From assembly GCA_965214875.1 (NCBI GenBank), contig OZ243980.1, positions 1,736,001 to 1,800,000 of the forward strand: a stretch of DNA of 64,000 nt, given 5' to 3'. This DNA comes from CBDAUN01 sp965214875. GTDB taxonomy: Bacteria > Pseudomonadota > Gammaproteobacteria > Arenicellales > JAJDZL01. The translations under genes and the position numbers were made by a program. This document shows positions 34,852 through 44,453 of the stretch, piece by piece (within the stretch, counting starts at the first letter, position 1; every line of letters begins with the position of its first letter). The notes below the pieces were generated by a model. The model was not told the origin of the DNA. It worked only from the letters and a program-made list of their open reading frames with translations, and ran no database searches.

Positions 34852-35595
34852 TCAGCAGTCGCTGGGCGAAAAACTCGAATAGAGCTTGTTCAAAGCGTAC
34901 GGCACATTCTTCAATTGTTTGGCTTCAGGGAAGCGGTTGCTCGAAAGCGTCGGCAGGTCGCCTTGTTGCGATTGAATTTCCCTGACCGCAGCAGTTATCC
35001 CGTCAATGACGGGAATGTCGTCATTGAATCTATTGGCAAGTCCGGCAAAGACCGTTGCTGACAGCACCGCCGAGTCGGCTTCATCCTCGGAATGAGCGAG
35101 CCGCAATTCCCGACCTACGCGATCAATCAGAAAATCGAGGTCGGCCATTTGTTCATCAGATAGGGTTTCGATACAGCGAACGCTCGCCAGCCGGTCTGAC
35201 ATGCCATATCTTTGAGCAAGCTGCTCGTACATCAGCTTGGTCCGATGACCGAAGGAGATTAGTGAAAATCTTTGACCGATCTTTGCTGCCTGGCGCATGG
35301 CTGATTCGCTCATGCCCGCTACCGGAATCGACAGCATCTCGCGCAGTTCGAATAAGCCGGAATCAAACGAGACAGCGAGGATGACAGCGTCGTAATTGAT
35401 AGCGTGCTGCGCTGCAAGTTCAATGGCGCAGTAGGTTCCAATCGCATTGTCGGTTAAGCTGTTTATAATCGGTGCTCCAAAATGTCCGGTTACACCTTCG
35501 ATGATGGTGCCGGGAGCGGTTGCCAAACGGGCGGCATCAGCTGCACGGTGCGTTACCAGTTCTGTCGTATTGGGATTGATTAGGAGTATCTTCAT
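34852..35595 (-). CDS. Asp/Glu/hydantoin racemase family, probable allantoin racemase
   Basis: 247 residues from the ATG at 35595, which gives the family N-terminus KILLINPNTT. Two catalytic cysteines are usual in this fold, one after strand 3 and one near residue 180. The first is replaced by serine here (VILAVSFDSGLFELRE, where relatives often have CFxDPG), and the second position reads SATVFAGLANRF, where relatives have a Cys-Ala-Gly. So both Cys positions look changed. It is divergent from puuE, and a racemase of this kind would interconvert allantoin enantiomers. The family is clear; activity is uncertain. Confidence 0.65.
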   Translation of the reverse strand: MKILLINPNTTELVTHRAADAARLATAPGTIIEGVTGHFGAPIINSLTDNAIGTYCAIELAAQHAINYDAVILAVSFDSGLFELREMLSIPVAGMSESAMRQAAKIGQRFSLISFGHRTKLMYEQLAQRYGMSDRLASVRCIETLSDEQMADLDFLIDRVGRELRLAHSEDEADSAVLSATVFAGLANRFNDDIPVIDGITAAVREIQSQQGDLPTLSSNRFPEAKQLKNVPYALNKLYSSFSPSDC

Positions 35596-35717
35596 TTGAT
35601 CGCGTCGCGCCTCTTTGTGCCTTTGCATGTTTGTTGCGTAGAAATTATGGAGCATCTTGCCGCACTGTTTCGGCCAAATTGTTCTTTGAAAATGCATCTT
35701 GCAACTTTGCGATTCCA

Positions 35718-36656
35718 ATGAACAATAGCTATCCCCGTGATCTTGTCGGATACGGCAATGATCCGCCTTATGCGTACTGGCCGAACAATGCGCGAATCGC
35801 GGTGCAGTTCGTCTTGAACTATGAAGAAGGCGGGGAGAACTGCATTTTGCATGGCGATGGCGCTTCGGAGACTTTTCTCTCTGAAATAGTCGGTGCCGAT
35901 GCGCGATCCGGTGTTCGGCATATGAGCATGGAGTCGATCTATGAGTATGGTTCGCGCGCGGGCGTATGGCGGATATTGAGGCTGTTCGAAAAGCATCAAG
36001 TTCCATTGACAATTTTTGCGGTTGGCATGGCGGTCGAACGCACCCCTGAAGTTGTCAAGACAATGGTGGAAATGGGGCATGAGATTTGCAGTCATGGCTA
36101 TCGGTGGATTGACTATCAGCATGTCGAAGAGGATGTAGAGCGCGAGCATATGGCGCAAGCGATTCGCGCGATTGAGTCGGTTGCTGGCCAGCGCCCCTTA
36201 GGATGGTATACGGGCCGGACAAGCCCGAACACTCGGCGACTAGTGATGGAAGAGGGCGGTTTTTTATACGATGCTGATGACTATAGCGATGATTTGCCGT
36301 TTTGGGATACAAGCGGAAACCGGCCGCATCTGGTGGTCCCTTACACGCTTGATGCGAATGACATGCGATTTGCCACTGCTCAGGGATTCAACACTGGCGA
36401 GCAATTTTTTGTCTACCTGAAGGATGCTTTTGACTTGCTCTACGCAGAAGGTGCAGATCGTCCAAAAATGATGTCGGTCGGACTGCATTGCCGGCTGATC
36501 GGCAGACCCGGTCGAGCGGCGGCGCTGGATCGTTTTCTCAATTATGTAAGTGGCCATTCCGATGTTTGGCTTTGCAGGCGCATTGATATCGCCCGGCACT
36601 GGATTGAGCATTTCTATCCTAATAGTGAAACTAGAATTAAGGCGGACAGCGCATGA
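35718..36656 (+). CDS. puuE: Metal-independent allantoinase (PuuE, polysaccharide-deacetylase fold)
   Basis: 312 residues from the ATG at 35718. It opens with YPRDLVGYGNDPP, then RIAVQFVLNYEEGGENCILHGD, SMESIYEYGSRAGVWRILRLFE, GHEICSHGYRWIDYQ and GWYTGRTSPNTRRLV, the full signature of PuuE-type allantoinase, which opens allantoin to allantoate. It has the NodB-like fold but without the classic metal motif. The last base pairs overlap the allantoicase start as ATGA. The divergent upstream region (35596-35717) should hold the control site of the allantoin genes. Confidence 0.95.
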   Translation: MNNSYPRDLVGYGNDPPYAYWPNNARIAVQFVLNYEEGGENCILHGDGASETFLSEIVGADARSGVRHMSMESIYEYGSRAGVWRILRLFEKHQVPLTIFAVGMAVERTPEVVKTMVEMGHEICSHGYRWIDYQHVEEDVEREHMAQAIRAIESVAGQRPLGWYTGRTSPNTRRLVMEEGGFLYDADDYSDDLPFWDTSGNRPHLVVPYTLDANDMRFATAQGFNTGEQFFVYLKDAFDLLYAEGADRPKMMSVGLHCRLIGRPGRAAALDRFLNYVSGHSDVWLCRRIDIARHWIEHFYPNSETRIKADSA

Positions 36657-37624
36657 TACTGTTGACTGGTGAAATCGATTTGGCGCAACCTCGACTTGGG
36701 GCCAGCGTGCTATTTGCGAATGACGATTTTTTTGCCGAAGCGAAATCGCTGATCAAGCCTGATCCGCCAATATTTATTCCAGACAAGTTCACTGATCGCG
36801 GAAAGTGGATGGATGGCTGGGAGTCGCGCCGCAGGCGTGTGCCTGGGCATGACTATTGCGTACTGCGCATTTGCCGCGGAACGATAAAGCGGGTGAATGT
36901 CGATACGAGCCACTTTACGGGCAACTTTCCAGAAGCGGTTTCGATTGATGCGGCCGACTCGGATGACCCGCTGAGCGAATCCGCCGAGTGGCATGAAATT
37001 GTTTCAAAGCGCGATTTGAAAGGCGATTCGCATAATCTTTTTGAGGTCACATCGCGGCAAGTGTGGAATCACCTGAAAATTCATATCTATCCGGACGGCG
37101 GTGTTGCAAGGCTTCGCGTCTACGGGCATATCTACAAGAATTGGAACGCGGTCGGTAAGGATGAAGTGGTTGATCTTGTATCGATGGAAAGTGGGGGCAT
37201 TGCTGTCGCTTGTAGCGATATGCACTTCGGGGAAGTGCAGAATTTGACGGCTCCTGGACGAAGCGTGAATATGGGCGATGGCTGGGAGACAAAAAGACGT
37301 CGCGGTCCCGGACATGATTGGGCAATTCTCGCATTGGGAAAGGCGGGGCGGATTCGGGGCATTGACATTGACACGTTGCATTTCAAGGGAAATTATCCGG
37401 CAACATGCGCGGTTTTGGGTGTCATGAATCCGGATGCTTCTGCCGAAGAGCTTGTTAGCCCGGATATTCCGTGGCAAAAGATCTTGCCCGACACAGCGAT
37501 GCAGGCGGACCGGTTGCATCGGTTTTCCGATGAACTGGTTGACCGTGGGGCAGTTTCGCACGTCAAGCTTGAAATGCATCCTGACGGCGGAATAGGGCGT
37601 CTGCGCGTCTACGGAACAACCTAG
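36653..37624 (+). CDS. alc: Allantoicase
   Basis: A 323-residue enzyme that splits allantoate into ureidoglycolate and urea. It consists of two similar jelly-roll halves: KWMDGWESRRRRVPGHDYC with VDTSHFTGNFP (about residues 45-95) and DGWETKRRRGPGHDWA with IDTLHFKGNYP (about 205-250). Each half ends with PDGGxxRLRVYG. It overlaps puuE by four bases and is followed by allA after nine bases. Confidence 0.95.
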   Translation: MILLTGEIDLAQPRLGASVLFANDDFFAEAKSLIKPDPPIFIPDKFTDRGKWMDGWESRRRRVPGHDYCVLRICRGTIKRVNVDTSHFTGNFPEAVSIDAADSDDPLSESAEWHEIVSKRDLKGDSHNLFEVTSRQVWNHLKIHIYPDGGVARLRVYGHIYKNWNAVGKDEVVDLVSMESGGIAVACSDMHFGEVQNLTAPGRSVNMGDGWETKRRRGPGHDWAILALGKAGRIRGIDIDTLHFKGNYPATCAVLGVMNPDASAEELVSPDIPWQKILPDTAMQADRLHRFSDELVDRGAVSHVKLEMHPDGGIGRLRVYGTT

Positions 37625-37633
37625 TCATCGACG

Positions 37634-38146
37634 ATGATTGAGCCATTGACACGAGAAGCATTCCGCCCGTTCGGGGATGTGATCAGCATCGAGAGTCATG
37701 CGTTTCGCGTGATCAACTACGGATATGCGGATCGCTTTGAGAACATGGCGAAACTTGATATTGCAGATGGTGGAAGGCCCGCGCTCAGCGTGTTTCGAGC
37801 AAGACCTGTCCAATTCCCCTTCAAGATTAGCAGACTTGAACGCCACCCTTCATCTAGCCAAGCGTTTCTGCCGAGAGGAAACAGCCGATTTCTTGTCGTT
37901 GTCGCACCGCCGAATGATTCGCCTCTCCGCGATCAATTGCGTTTGTTCGTTACAGATGGCATTCAGGGCATCAACTTGCATCGAAACGTTTGGCACCATT
38001 TCCTGCTGACGCTGGATGAGGAGCAGCTCTATTTCGTGCTCGATCGAAGCCATCCAGATGAAAACACGATTGAGATCGATCTCGCTTCGCCATTCGTCAT
38101 CGAATCAGCGGGCGCTATCCCGCCAGTTGATACGGCAAGCAAATAA
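37634..38146 (+). CDS. allA: Ureidoglycolate lyase
   Basis: A 170-residue cupin-type enzyme that cleaves ureidoglycolate to glyoxylate and urea, the final step. Family motifs are REAFRPFGDVI at the start, SVFRARPVQFPFKISRLERHP, SQAFLPRGNSRFLVVVAP (about 70-90) and NLHRNVWHHFLLTL (about 115). Last gene of the puuE-alc-allA operon. The next 240 bases hold no gene before the tRNA promoter. Confidence 0.92.
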   Translation: MIEPLTREAFRPFGDVISIESHAFRVINYGYADRFENMAKLDIADGGRPALSVFRARPVQFPFKISRLERHPSSSQAFLPRGNSRFLVVVAPPNDSPLRDQLRLFVTDGIQGINLHRNVWHHFLLTLDEEQLYFVLDRSHPDENTIEIDLASPFVIESAGAIPPVDTASK

Positions 38147-38387
38147 GCGAGTTATCGTTTGCGGATGCGGTTTTAGCGGAGACATTTTGAAAGCAAAAGA
38201 CGCTTGCCTGTCTTGCATCAAATAGGATGCTTCGTTGCATTCCGGCTGGATCCGAATTGCGGGCCAGCGCAGTGACCAACGCTAGAACTGCAGGCCGAAT
38301 GCGTATCGGCGAGTGGTGCGGTTTTGTGGTGAATCAGATAATCATGGAAGTTTGAAACTGAATCATCACCACTGGCTGAAAAAAAAG

Positions 38388-38416
38388 TTGCAAAATAGTT
38401 TCAAATCTCCTACAAT
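38388..38416 (+). promoter_or_regulatory. Promoter of the initiator tRNA gene
   Basis: -35 TTGCAA (38388-38393), a 17-base spacer, -10 TACAAT (38411-38416), ending 15 bases before the tRNA. Confidence 0.75.
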
Positions 38417-38431
38417 TGCCTCTGAACATAT

Positions 38432-38508
38432 TGCGGGGTGGAGCAGTCTGGCAGCTCGTCGGGCTCATAACCCGAAGGCCGCAGGTTCGAATCCTGCCCC
38501 CGCTACCA
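38432..38508 (+). tRNA. Initiator tRNA-fMet (CAT anticodon)
   Basis: 77 bases with encoded CCA. The anticodon loop CTCATAA between GGG and CCC pairs is the initiator signature. The first acceptor base T faces T (U-U mismatch at 1-72), another initiator feature; the rest of the stem GCGGGG/CCCCGC is paired. T-arm GCAGGTTCGAATCCTGC. Confidence 0.97.
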
Positions 38509-39031
38509 TCTTAAGCGGCACTTCTGCGAACGGAAGCGCCTGCGGTTTCCGTGTTTTTGCCCCATCCGCCAACCTTTTTCGGATAGTGCCGAGTTTTCCA
38601 AGAGGCGCAGCGACCTAGCTTGCAAGTGCGTGATTCTTGTCTCTGGCAAGGAATGATTTCCGAAAATATATCCGCATGAAAACGCTACGATAGGCAATGA
38701 ATAAAAGGTTATTGCTGGATTTGAGCGGGATGCAGGCAACTGACTCAAATATGGGAAACATGGAATGCATGCGATTTAGAATCTCGCGAGCTGTCCAGAG
38801 CCTGGGACGAAAAAGAATACCTGATCGGAGCGCGGATCGGAGACTGGAATTACGAGATAAAGCTTGAGCGATATGCAATTCGCATGATCCGCAAGCGAAA
38901 CGCCCGAAACTGAAAATCGAGGCTTGTACAAAGTTGTCTTGGCCCCACAGGGGGCTTATAGCCAATCAACGGTCTGCCAAGCATATGAGCTTTTATGGTG
39001 TCGCTTAGCTTTTCAGAAGATAAATGAAGTA
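38509..39031. other. Gene-poor stretch after the initiator tRNA
   Basis: About 520 bases. A weak hairpin GGAAGCGCCTGCGGTTTCC near 38534 followed by GTGTTTTTG may end the tRNA transcript. A short plus-strand frame without a start, ending at TGA near 38912 (contains RAWDEKEYLIGARIGDWNYE), reads like a protein fragment, but I do not recognise it. Confidence 0.35.
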
Positions 39032-39544
39032 ATGCCAAGCGAAGAAATATTCGATGTCGTCAACCAGTCCGATCAGGTGATCGGACGGATGCCGCGATCA
39101 GTCGTTCACCGTCGCAAGTTGCACCACAGATCTGTTCATGGACTTGTTTTCGATGCGTCCAGAAGAGTGTTTTTGCAGCTTAGAGCCCCACACAAGGATT
39201 GCAATCCAGGGCTTTGGGATTCATCTGTTGCAGGACATGTCGAAGCTGGGGAAACCTATGATCGGGCGATTGTTCGCGAAACGGCTGAGGAGCTTGGGAT
39301 CCGATTGCGAGCAATTCCTCATCGAATGTTCAAGTTGAACGCAAGCATTGCAACCGGCTATGAATTCTGCTGGGTCTATCGAATCAGGGATGGGGGGCCG
39401 CTATTTATCGACAGAAACGAGGCGGTAGATGGCAGGTGGTTTACAGTGGAAGAGTTGAACCGCTGGATCGTCGAACGACCGGAAGTATTGACTGGAAGCA
39501 TAAAATTGATTTGGAGCCAATACCTGAGTGAATATGAAGCATAA
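39032..39544 (+). CDS. NUDIX hydrolase
   Basis: 170 residues from the ATG at 39032. The Nudix box GHVEAGETYDRAIVRETAEELG lies at about residues 70-91 with all consensus Gly, Glu, Arg-Glu and Glu-Glu positions. The start EEIFDVVNQSDQVIGRMPRSVVH resembles the isopentenyl-diphosphate-isomerase-like branch (YfcD type). It probably hydrolyses a nucleoside diphosphate derivative; substrate unknown. It overlaps the puuD-like gene start. Confidence 0.85.
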   Translation: MPSEEIFDVVNQSDQVIGRMPRSVVHRRKLHHRSVHGLVFDASRRVFLQLRAPHKDCNPGLWDSSVAGHVEAGETYDRAIVRETAEELGIRLRAIPHRMFKLNASIATGYEFCWVYRIRDGGPLFIDRNEAVDGRWFTVEELNRWIVERPEVLTGSIKLIWSQYLSEYEA

Positions 39545-40286
39545 GACCAAACCGCTAATCGGGATTACATCATACCCGAGGAATCACAAAGACCGCTTCA
39601 TTGCACCGGCCGCTTATCTAGATGCTGTGCACAATGCCGGCGGAATGCCGGTCATTGTGGCATCCGACCCGATATCCGACCCCGAAGAGCAGCTCGCAAG
39701 TCTTGATGGAATTATCCTTTCAGGCGGAGGCGACATTGCCCCTGTGCTGTATGGCGGCAAAGATCATGAAATGGTTGCCTTTGTTAACGAAAAGCGTGAC
39801 GCATACGAGCTTGAGCTCGCCAAATTGGCGACACAAGCAAAATTCCCAACCTTGGCCATCTGCCGAGGCATCCAGATTGTCAATGTTCTTTTCGGCGGCA
39901 CTTTGCATGAACATCTTCCCGACGCATATGGCGAGTCAGTCAAGCACAAAAGTGAAGACGTTAAGCGACGAACAAAAACTCGACATCCGGTAACGCTTGA
40001 TCCAAATTCGATGCTCGCCGACATATTGCAGGAATCTCAGATCGAATGCTCGTCCTACCACCATCAGTGCGTCAAAGACATAGCTCCAGGTTTCAATGCT
40101 GTCGCATGGTCGCCGGATGGAGTGATTGAAGCGATTGAATCAACTTCGCATCCGAATCTGATTTCAGTGCAATGGCATCCCGAATATAACGCGTCGGAAT
40201 CCGAAATTCAGAAGCGGCTGTTTGAAGCGCTTGTCGAACGATCTGATGTCAACTCCAGCTACCCGAAAGAACTCGCCCGAGCCTGA
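39534..40286 (+). CDS. puuD: Class I glutamine amidotransferase-like hydrolase, PuuD-like
   Basis: About 250 residues. Catalytic Cys in PTLAICRGIQIVNVLFGGTL (about residue 110), His-Glu pair in VQWHPEY (about 220), and the GATase-like LDGIILSGGGDIAPVLYGG at about 60. This group hydrolyses gamma-glutamyl-GABA, the last step after PuuA, PuuB and an aldehyde dehydrogenase. A GTG at 39528 is an alternative start; both overlap the NUDIX gene. The gene is far from the puuA/puuB-like pair at 9.7-12.4 kb. Its 3' end overlaps the convergent avtA by 28 bases. Confidence 0.85.
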   Translation: MKHKTKPLIGITSYPRNHKDRFIAPAAYLDAVHNAGGMPVIVASDPISDPEEQLASLDGIILSGGGDIAPVLYGGKDHEMVAFVNEKRDAYELELAKLATQAKFPTLAICRGIQIVNVLFGGTLHEHLPDAYGESVKHKSEDVKRRTKTRHPVTLDPNSMLADILQESQIECSSYHHQCVKDIAPGFNAVAWSPDGVIEAIESTSHPNLISVQWHPEYNASESEIQKRLFEALVERSDVNSSYPKELARA

Positions 40287-41536
40287 TTCTCGCTGTATGC
40301 GCGAGCCACTTCGCTAGCAATCGTTTTTACACCCGCTTCCACTGTTTCCGGCTTGGCAGCAAAGCTGACCCGAATGCATTCGTAGCGGTGTCGCCAGCTC
40401 CTATCTTCCAATCCAGGAAAAAAGTGATGCCCTGGCACGATGATTGTGCCGCTATCCTTAATTCTGCGGTAGAGTTCCGCACTGCCAATCGGCAAATCTG
40501 GAAACCAAAGCCAAACGAAAAATGCTCCCTCTATGCTATGCAGCATATATGGCACTTGCTCAAAATAGTGCTCGATAAACTTTGTCACCCGCATCGCGGC
40601 CTGGCGGTAGTAGGGCAGGATAACTTCCCGTCCAAGCTTGAGTATGGTGTTGCTCCTAACTGATTCGAGTGCTAAAGTTGCCCCGAAGTTGCAACTTGCC
40701 AATGCGGTTACGGCATTGACACAGCTTAGCGCATCGATTATCGCGGGGTCAGCGATAACGATTCCTGTGCGGCAGCCCGGAAGACCAAGCTTTGAAAGGC
40801 TTAGCGTGAGAATCACATTTTCATCCCAGTACGGCTTGGTTTCCTCTCTAAAGACAATATTCGGAAAAGGCAAACCGTACGCACCGTCAACGATCAACGG
40901 AATTTGGTGATGCCGCGCGATTGTTGCAAGTGATTTGATTTCGCCGTCTGTCAGCATGTTCCCTGTCGGATTGGTCGGACGAGTGACGCAGATTGCACTG
41001 ATGTCATCGGATGGTTCTAAGTGTTCAAAATCAATTTGATACTTGAATATGTGTTCCGACAGAATGTTGATCTTAGGCCGCCTTGATGCGAACAGCGGAT
41101 GCGGCTCCCCCGTGTCGCTGTATCCGATGTATTCTGGACTGATAGGTAGCAAGATTCTTTTCGCAGTGCTGTCGGGGTATGCGCCTGCCAGCAACCGGAA
41201 AAGCAGACTGAATGCCATCTGACTACCGTTGGTGATTGCGATATGCTCGGGTCCAATGTCCCAGCCATAGTTGGATTTGAGAAGATTTGCTAATGCGGCG
41301 ATAAACTTTCGTGACCCTTGCGGGCCGGCATAGTTGCTGATTAAATGCTCGAATTGTCCTGGTGTCGCAAGAATCGACTCCATTTGCTCTCGGAAGTATT
41401 CCTCGACTTGCGGGATCGTTGCCGGATTGCCGCCGCCGAGCATGTTGATGGACTTATCTGTCGTAGATAAATCCATCATCAATGCAGTGATTCCGCTCTC
41501 TGTCAGAATTTTGGTCGCCCATGTGGAATATTTCAT
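40259..41536 (-). CDS. avtA: Valine-pyruvate aminotransferase
   Basis: A 425-residue class I PLP aminotransferase. The N-terminal INMLGGGNPATIPQVEEYF is characteristic of AvtA. PLP contacts: NGSQMAFSLLFRLLAG, CVTRPTNPTGNM (about 190), DGAYGLPFPN (about 225), and the Schiff-base Lys in LSLSKLGLPGCRTG (about 253). It converts pyruvate and valine to alanine and 2-oxoisovalerate. Stands 43 bases downstream of prc on the same strand. Confidence 0.9.
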   Translation of the reverse strand: MKYSTWATKILTESGITALMMDLSTTDKSINMLGGGNPATIPQVEEYFREQMESILATPGQFEHLISNYAGPQGSRKFIAALANLLKSNYGWDIGPEHIAITNGSQMAFSLLFRLLAGAYPDSTAKRILLPISPEYIGYSDTGEPHPLFASRRPKINILSEHIFKYQIDFEHLEPSDDISAICVTRPTNPTGNMLTDGEIKSLATIARHHQIPLIVDGAYGLPFPNIVFREETKPYWDENVILTLSLSKLGLPGCRTGIVIADPAIIDALSCVNAVTALASCNFGATLALESVRSNTILKLGREVILPYYRQAAMRVTKFIEHYFEQVPYMLHSIEGAFFVWLWFPDLPIGSAELYRRIKDSGTIIVPGHHFFPGLEDRSWRHRYECIRVSFAAKPETVEAGVKTIASEVARAYSENQARASSFG

Positions 41537-41579
41537 TTCGGCTGCGATGGGCTTTGGGGATTGAGCATGCGAGTGGCGA

Positions 41580-43739
41580 TCAAGTTGATCGATTGCTGCC
41601 TAATGGCAACGCCTCCAGGGTGTTGGCTTCATCGGTAGCAATCAGATCTGCGACGACATTGACGGCTTCATCCAGGAACACGTCTCCGATTTGTTCGCTT
41701 GGAAATGCGCTCTCACCATATTCTTCAACTGGTTCCATGCCAAGCGACAGTCTCAGATCGTTTATGTTGTCGAGCAGCTCGCCGCGAAACTCGTCTTGAG
41801 CCTGCTTTCTGACCGATTCATTCAGATTGACTACTGTCTGCTCGGCACGAAGTCTTTTGATTCTCTCATCATTGGCTAAATAGTCAAAAACCGGGTTAAG
41901 TTCTGTTCGGGTGTGGTGCAGCTTGCGCAACGCTAGCAGATTGGACTCGATTTTGTGCGCATCGTGCCAAAGGCGAATTTCTGTCGGGGTGATGACGCTT
42001 TGCGGCAGCGAATGCTCGAGCGCGCGTTCTCCGAAGCCGGCGGCAAATTCATCGGTCGGAAAAATAATATCTGGCGACACGCCGACGTGTTGCGTGCTTG
42101 GTCCGTTGACTCGATAGTACTGAGCCGTGGTGATCTTTATGTTGCCCGAATCATCAAGCTTGGTCAGTTCGCTGAGCGGCCATACGGTTTGAATGCCGCC
42201 TTTTCCAAACGTGGTCTCTCCCACAATAATTCCCCGCTTGTAATCCTTGATCGCGGCAGCGACGATCTCCGATGCCGAGGCGCTTGCGCGATCGACCAGC
42301 ACTGCAAGCGGACCGTCATAGGTCACGCGAGAATCTCGATCTTTGATCACTTCGGTATCGCCATCCGCAGAGCGCACCTGAACGACTGGTCCGTCTTCGA
42401 TGAAAAGACCGGTCAGCTTGACTGCTTCTTGCAAAGCGCCGCCGCCATTGCCTCGAAGATCAAGCACGACTCCGTCGACATGCTGATCTTTCAGTTCTTC
42501 GAGAATCCGCTTTACATCGGCGGACGAAGATGCCGCGTCACGGCCTGCATCAGTGCCGCCATCGACCGATAGGCCGGAATAGAATGCAGGCAAACTGACT
42601 ACGCCGATGCGCAGCAAGGTTTCGTGCGCCCATATCTCTACGGTTGACTTTTTTGCGATCTGATCCTCTATTTGAACCTTGTCTCGAATCAAAGTCACGA
42701 CAACTGGCGGCAATCCGGGCATCTCATCTTTCGGGATTACTTGGAGACGCACGACAGTTCCGCGAGGTCCGCGAATCATGTCGACAACATCATTCAGTCT
42801 CCAACCGGTAATTTCGACGAACGCCTCATTGTGATTTTGAGCGATGCCGACAATCTTGTCGCCGGGGCTGATCGTGCTGCGGGCCGCCGGTCCGCCTGGA
42901 ATGACGGAGTGAATAATCGTGTGATTGCTATCAGTGCGGAGCATTGCGCCGATGCCTTCGATCTGCGAAGTCAAGCTGATCGCAAGATTCTTCGAATTGT
43001 GCGGCGAGAAGTATTCCGAGTGAGGTTCAATCGAACGAAGATAGGAATTGAGAAACGTTTCGAAAACATCATCAGAGTTGGTCAGCGAGACGATTTTTTG
43101 ATACCGGTCGTAGCGTTGCATCAAAGTTTCAGCTATTTCTGCTTCTTCTGCTCCTGAAATCTTCAATTTGAGATATTCGTTTTTCACGATCTGACGCCAA
43201 ACGTTGTCATACTCGACCTGGTTGAACGACCAATCCGACTGCGACCAATCCAGCGACAACGCCTCATCCAACTGAAAATCGAATGGAACACCGCCCAGCA
43301 AAGATTTTGCGAACTCTGTCCGCTCAGCGACTCGCTGCTTGAATACGCTGAAAATTTCATAGATCTTGTCGAGCTTCCCGGAACGCAGAAAATCGTCCAT
43401 ATAGAAACGATAGGAATTGAATTTCTGAATATCCGTCGAGCGAAAGTAGCTGCGATTCGGATCAAGTGCATCCAGATACTCTTGCAGAATCTCGTTCGAG
43501 AACTCATTGTCTAGCGGACGGTTGCGGTAGTGGAACGAATCAACCAGGCGAACAACAGCCTTCGATGTCTGCCGGTGTTGCGGCTCAGCGATGAGCTGGG
43601 CGTCAATGCCATCTGACGAGGCGTTGAGCGGAGATTCCCATCGCACCAGTCCGGCGAATATGGCGATAAATGCCAATCCAACCAGAATGGTGACAGGAAT
43701 TGATGATTTTTTCTTTTGTGTCAATCCAAATCGAGGCAT
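41580..43739 (-). CDS. prc: Carboxy-terminal (tail-specific) protease
   Basis: 719 residues, close to Prc of gammaproteobacteria. A membrane anchor lies at about residues 15-33, an N-terminal domain at 50-245, then a PDZ domain (about 250-340; IEGIGAMLRTDSNHTIIHSV, GDKIVGI). The protease core has LDLRGNGGGALQEAV (about 427) and the Ser-Lys dyad: Ser488 in RASASASEI and Lys513 in TFGKGG. It degrades periplasmic proteins by their C-termini and trims penicillin-binding proteins. Intact. Confidence 0.93.
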   Translation of the reverse strand: MPRFGLTQKKKSSIPVTILVGLAFIAIFAGLVRWESPLNASSDGIDAQLIAEPQHRQTSKAVVRLVDSFHYRNRPLDNEFSNEILQEYLDALDPNRSYFRSTDIQKFNSYRFYMDDFLRSGKLDKIYEIFSVFKQRVAERTEFAKSLLGGVPFDFQLDEALSLDWSQSDWSFNQVEYDNVWRQIVKNEYLKLKISGAEEAEIAETLMQRYDRYQKIVSLTNSDDVFETFLNSYLRSIEPHSEYFSPHNSKNLAISLTSQIEGIGAMLRTDSNHTIIHSVIPGGPAARSTISPGDKIVGIAQNHNEAFVEITGWRLNDVVDMIRGPRGTVVRLQVIPKDEMPGLPPVVVTLIRDKVQIEDQIAKKSTVEIWAHETLLRIGVVSLPAFYSGLSVDGGTDAGRDAASSSADVKRILEELKDQHVDGVVLDLRGNGGGALQEAVKLTGLFIEDGPVVQVRSADGDTEVIKDRDSRVTYDGPLAVLVDRASASASEIVAAAIKDYKRGIIVGETTFGKGGIQTVWPLSELTKLDDSGNIKITTAQYYRVNGPSTQHVGVSPDIIFPTDEFAAGFGERALEHSLPQSVITPTEIRLWHDAHKIESNLLALRKLHHTRTELNPVFDYLANDERIKRLRAEQTVVNLNESVRKQAQDEFRGELLDNINDLRLSLGMEPVEEYGESAFPSEQIGDVFLDEAVNVVADLIATDEANTLEALPLGSNRST

Positions 43740-43846
43740 AAATACTCGGAGATCGGTTTTGAATAAATCTCCACTAATGGATATGGCGGAAAGAGCTGAT
43801 TATAGCCATACGCGATAGTGTGCTTTTAGATTGTTGATATTTTTAG

Positions 43847-44446
43847 CTAAACTGCATCTTCAGCGATTGATTCGCCGATGAATTCCAGCGATGGCGCCGC
43901 ATGCTCGGGTCGGCCTGCGTGTTTGCAGGCTTCCAAAAGCATTCGATCTCGGATGCCGATCGATTCGAGATGTTCGACCGAAGAGACGACGTAGTCTAGA
44001 TTCGAGCCTCTCTTGCCGACCGCGCTTGATATGATCGATGCAATTTGCTTTGGCGTCAGTTTTTCTACGTATCGAGGGTGATGTCGCTTCACAACGAACG
44101 TCAGAGCTTCGACCTTGCGCCGATCTTCAAGCAGGATGCTTTTGATGCACGGAGCGTAGACCTGGTGCGGCATTTCCCTTTGCTCAAGATAAATTAGCAC
44201 ATCGGCTCTATTTTCTATTGTGACACGAAAGCCGATGCCAACGCAGGAGCCGCCGCGATCAAGGCCGAATACTAGGCCTGGCATCCGCTCAGTGCCGCGA
44301 TAGCGAATTGAACGAATGCACAAGGCCCGGTGATAGCCATAAAGCCGCGCCGGCACCGATTCCGCAAACGGAAAGCCTGGGTCCCACATTAATGAGCCGT
44401 AGCCGAACACCCAGAATTCCCCATCTGGATAGGGCAGATCTGACAT
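43847..44446 (-). CDS. ChaC-like gamma-glutamylcyclotransferase (glutathione-specific)
   Basis: 199 residues from the ATG at 44446, which gives the family N-terminus FWVFGYGSLMWDPGFPF. The substrate loop YGSL and the later Glu in LIYLEQREM are the active-site elements of ChaC enzymes, which split glutathione to 5-oxoproline and Cys-Gly. A longer in-frame start at 44515 would extend into the dehydrogenase gene and is unlikely. It starts seven bases after the iron-dehydrogenase stop, so the two genes are co-transcribed. Confidence 0.85.
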   Translation of the reverse strand: MSDLPYPDGEFWVFGYGSLMWDPGFPFAESVPARLYGYHRALCIRSIRYRGTERMPGLVFGLDRGGSCVGIGFRVTIENRADVLIYLEQREMPHQVYAPCIKSILLEDRRKVEALTFVVKRHHPRYVEKLTPKQIASIISSAVGKRGSNLDYVVSSVEHLESIGIRDRMLLEACKHAGRPEHAAPSLEFIGESIAEDAV

Positions 44447-44453
44447 GCTAGCC

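Noticed and set aside
38700..38912. Possible small protein containing EYLIGARIGDWNYE
   Set aside because: No start codon in frame after the last stop and no ribosome-binding site; not recognisable, so not called as a gene.
39397..39403. G6 run inside the NUDIX gene as another switch tract
   Set aside because: It lies deep in the coding region of an intact gene, not near a start codon, and is short.
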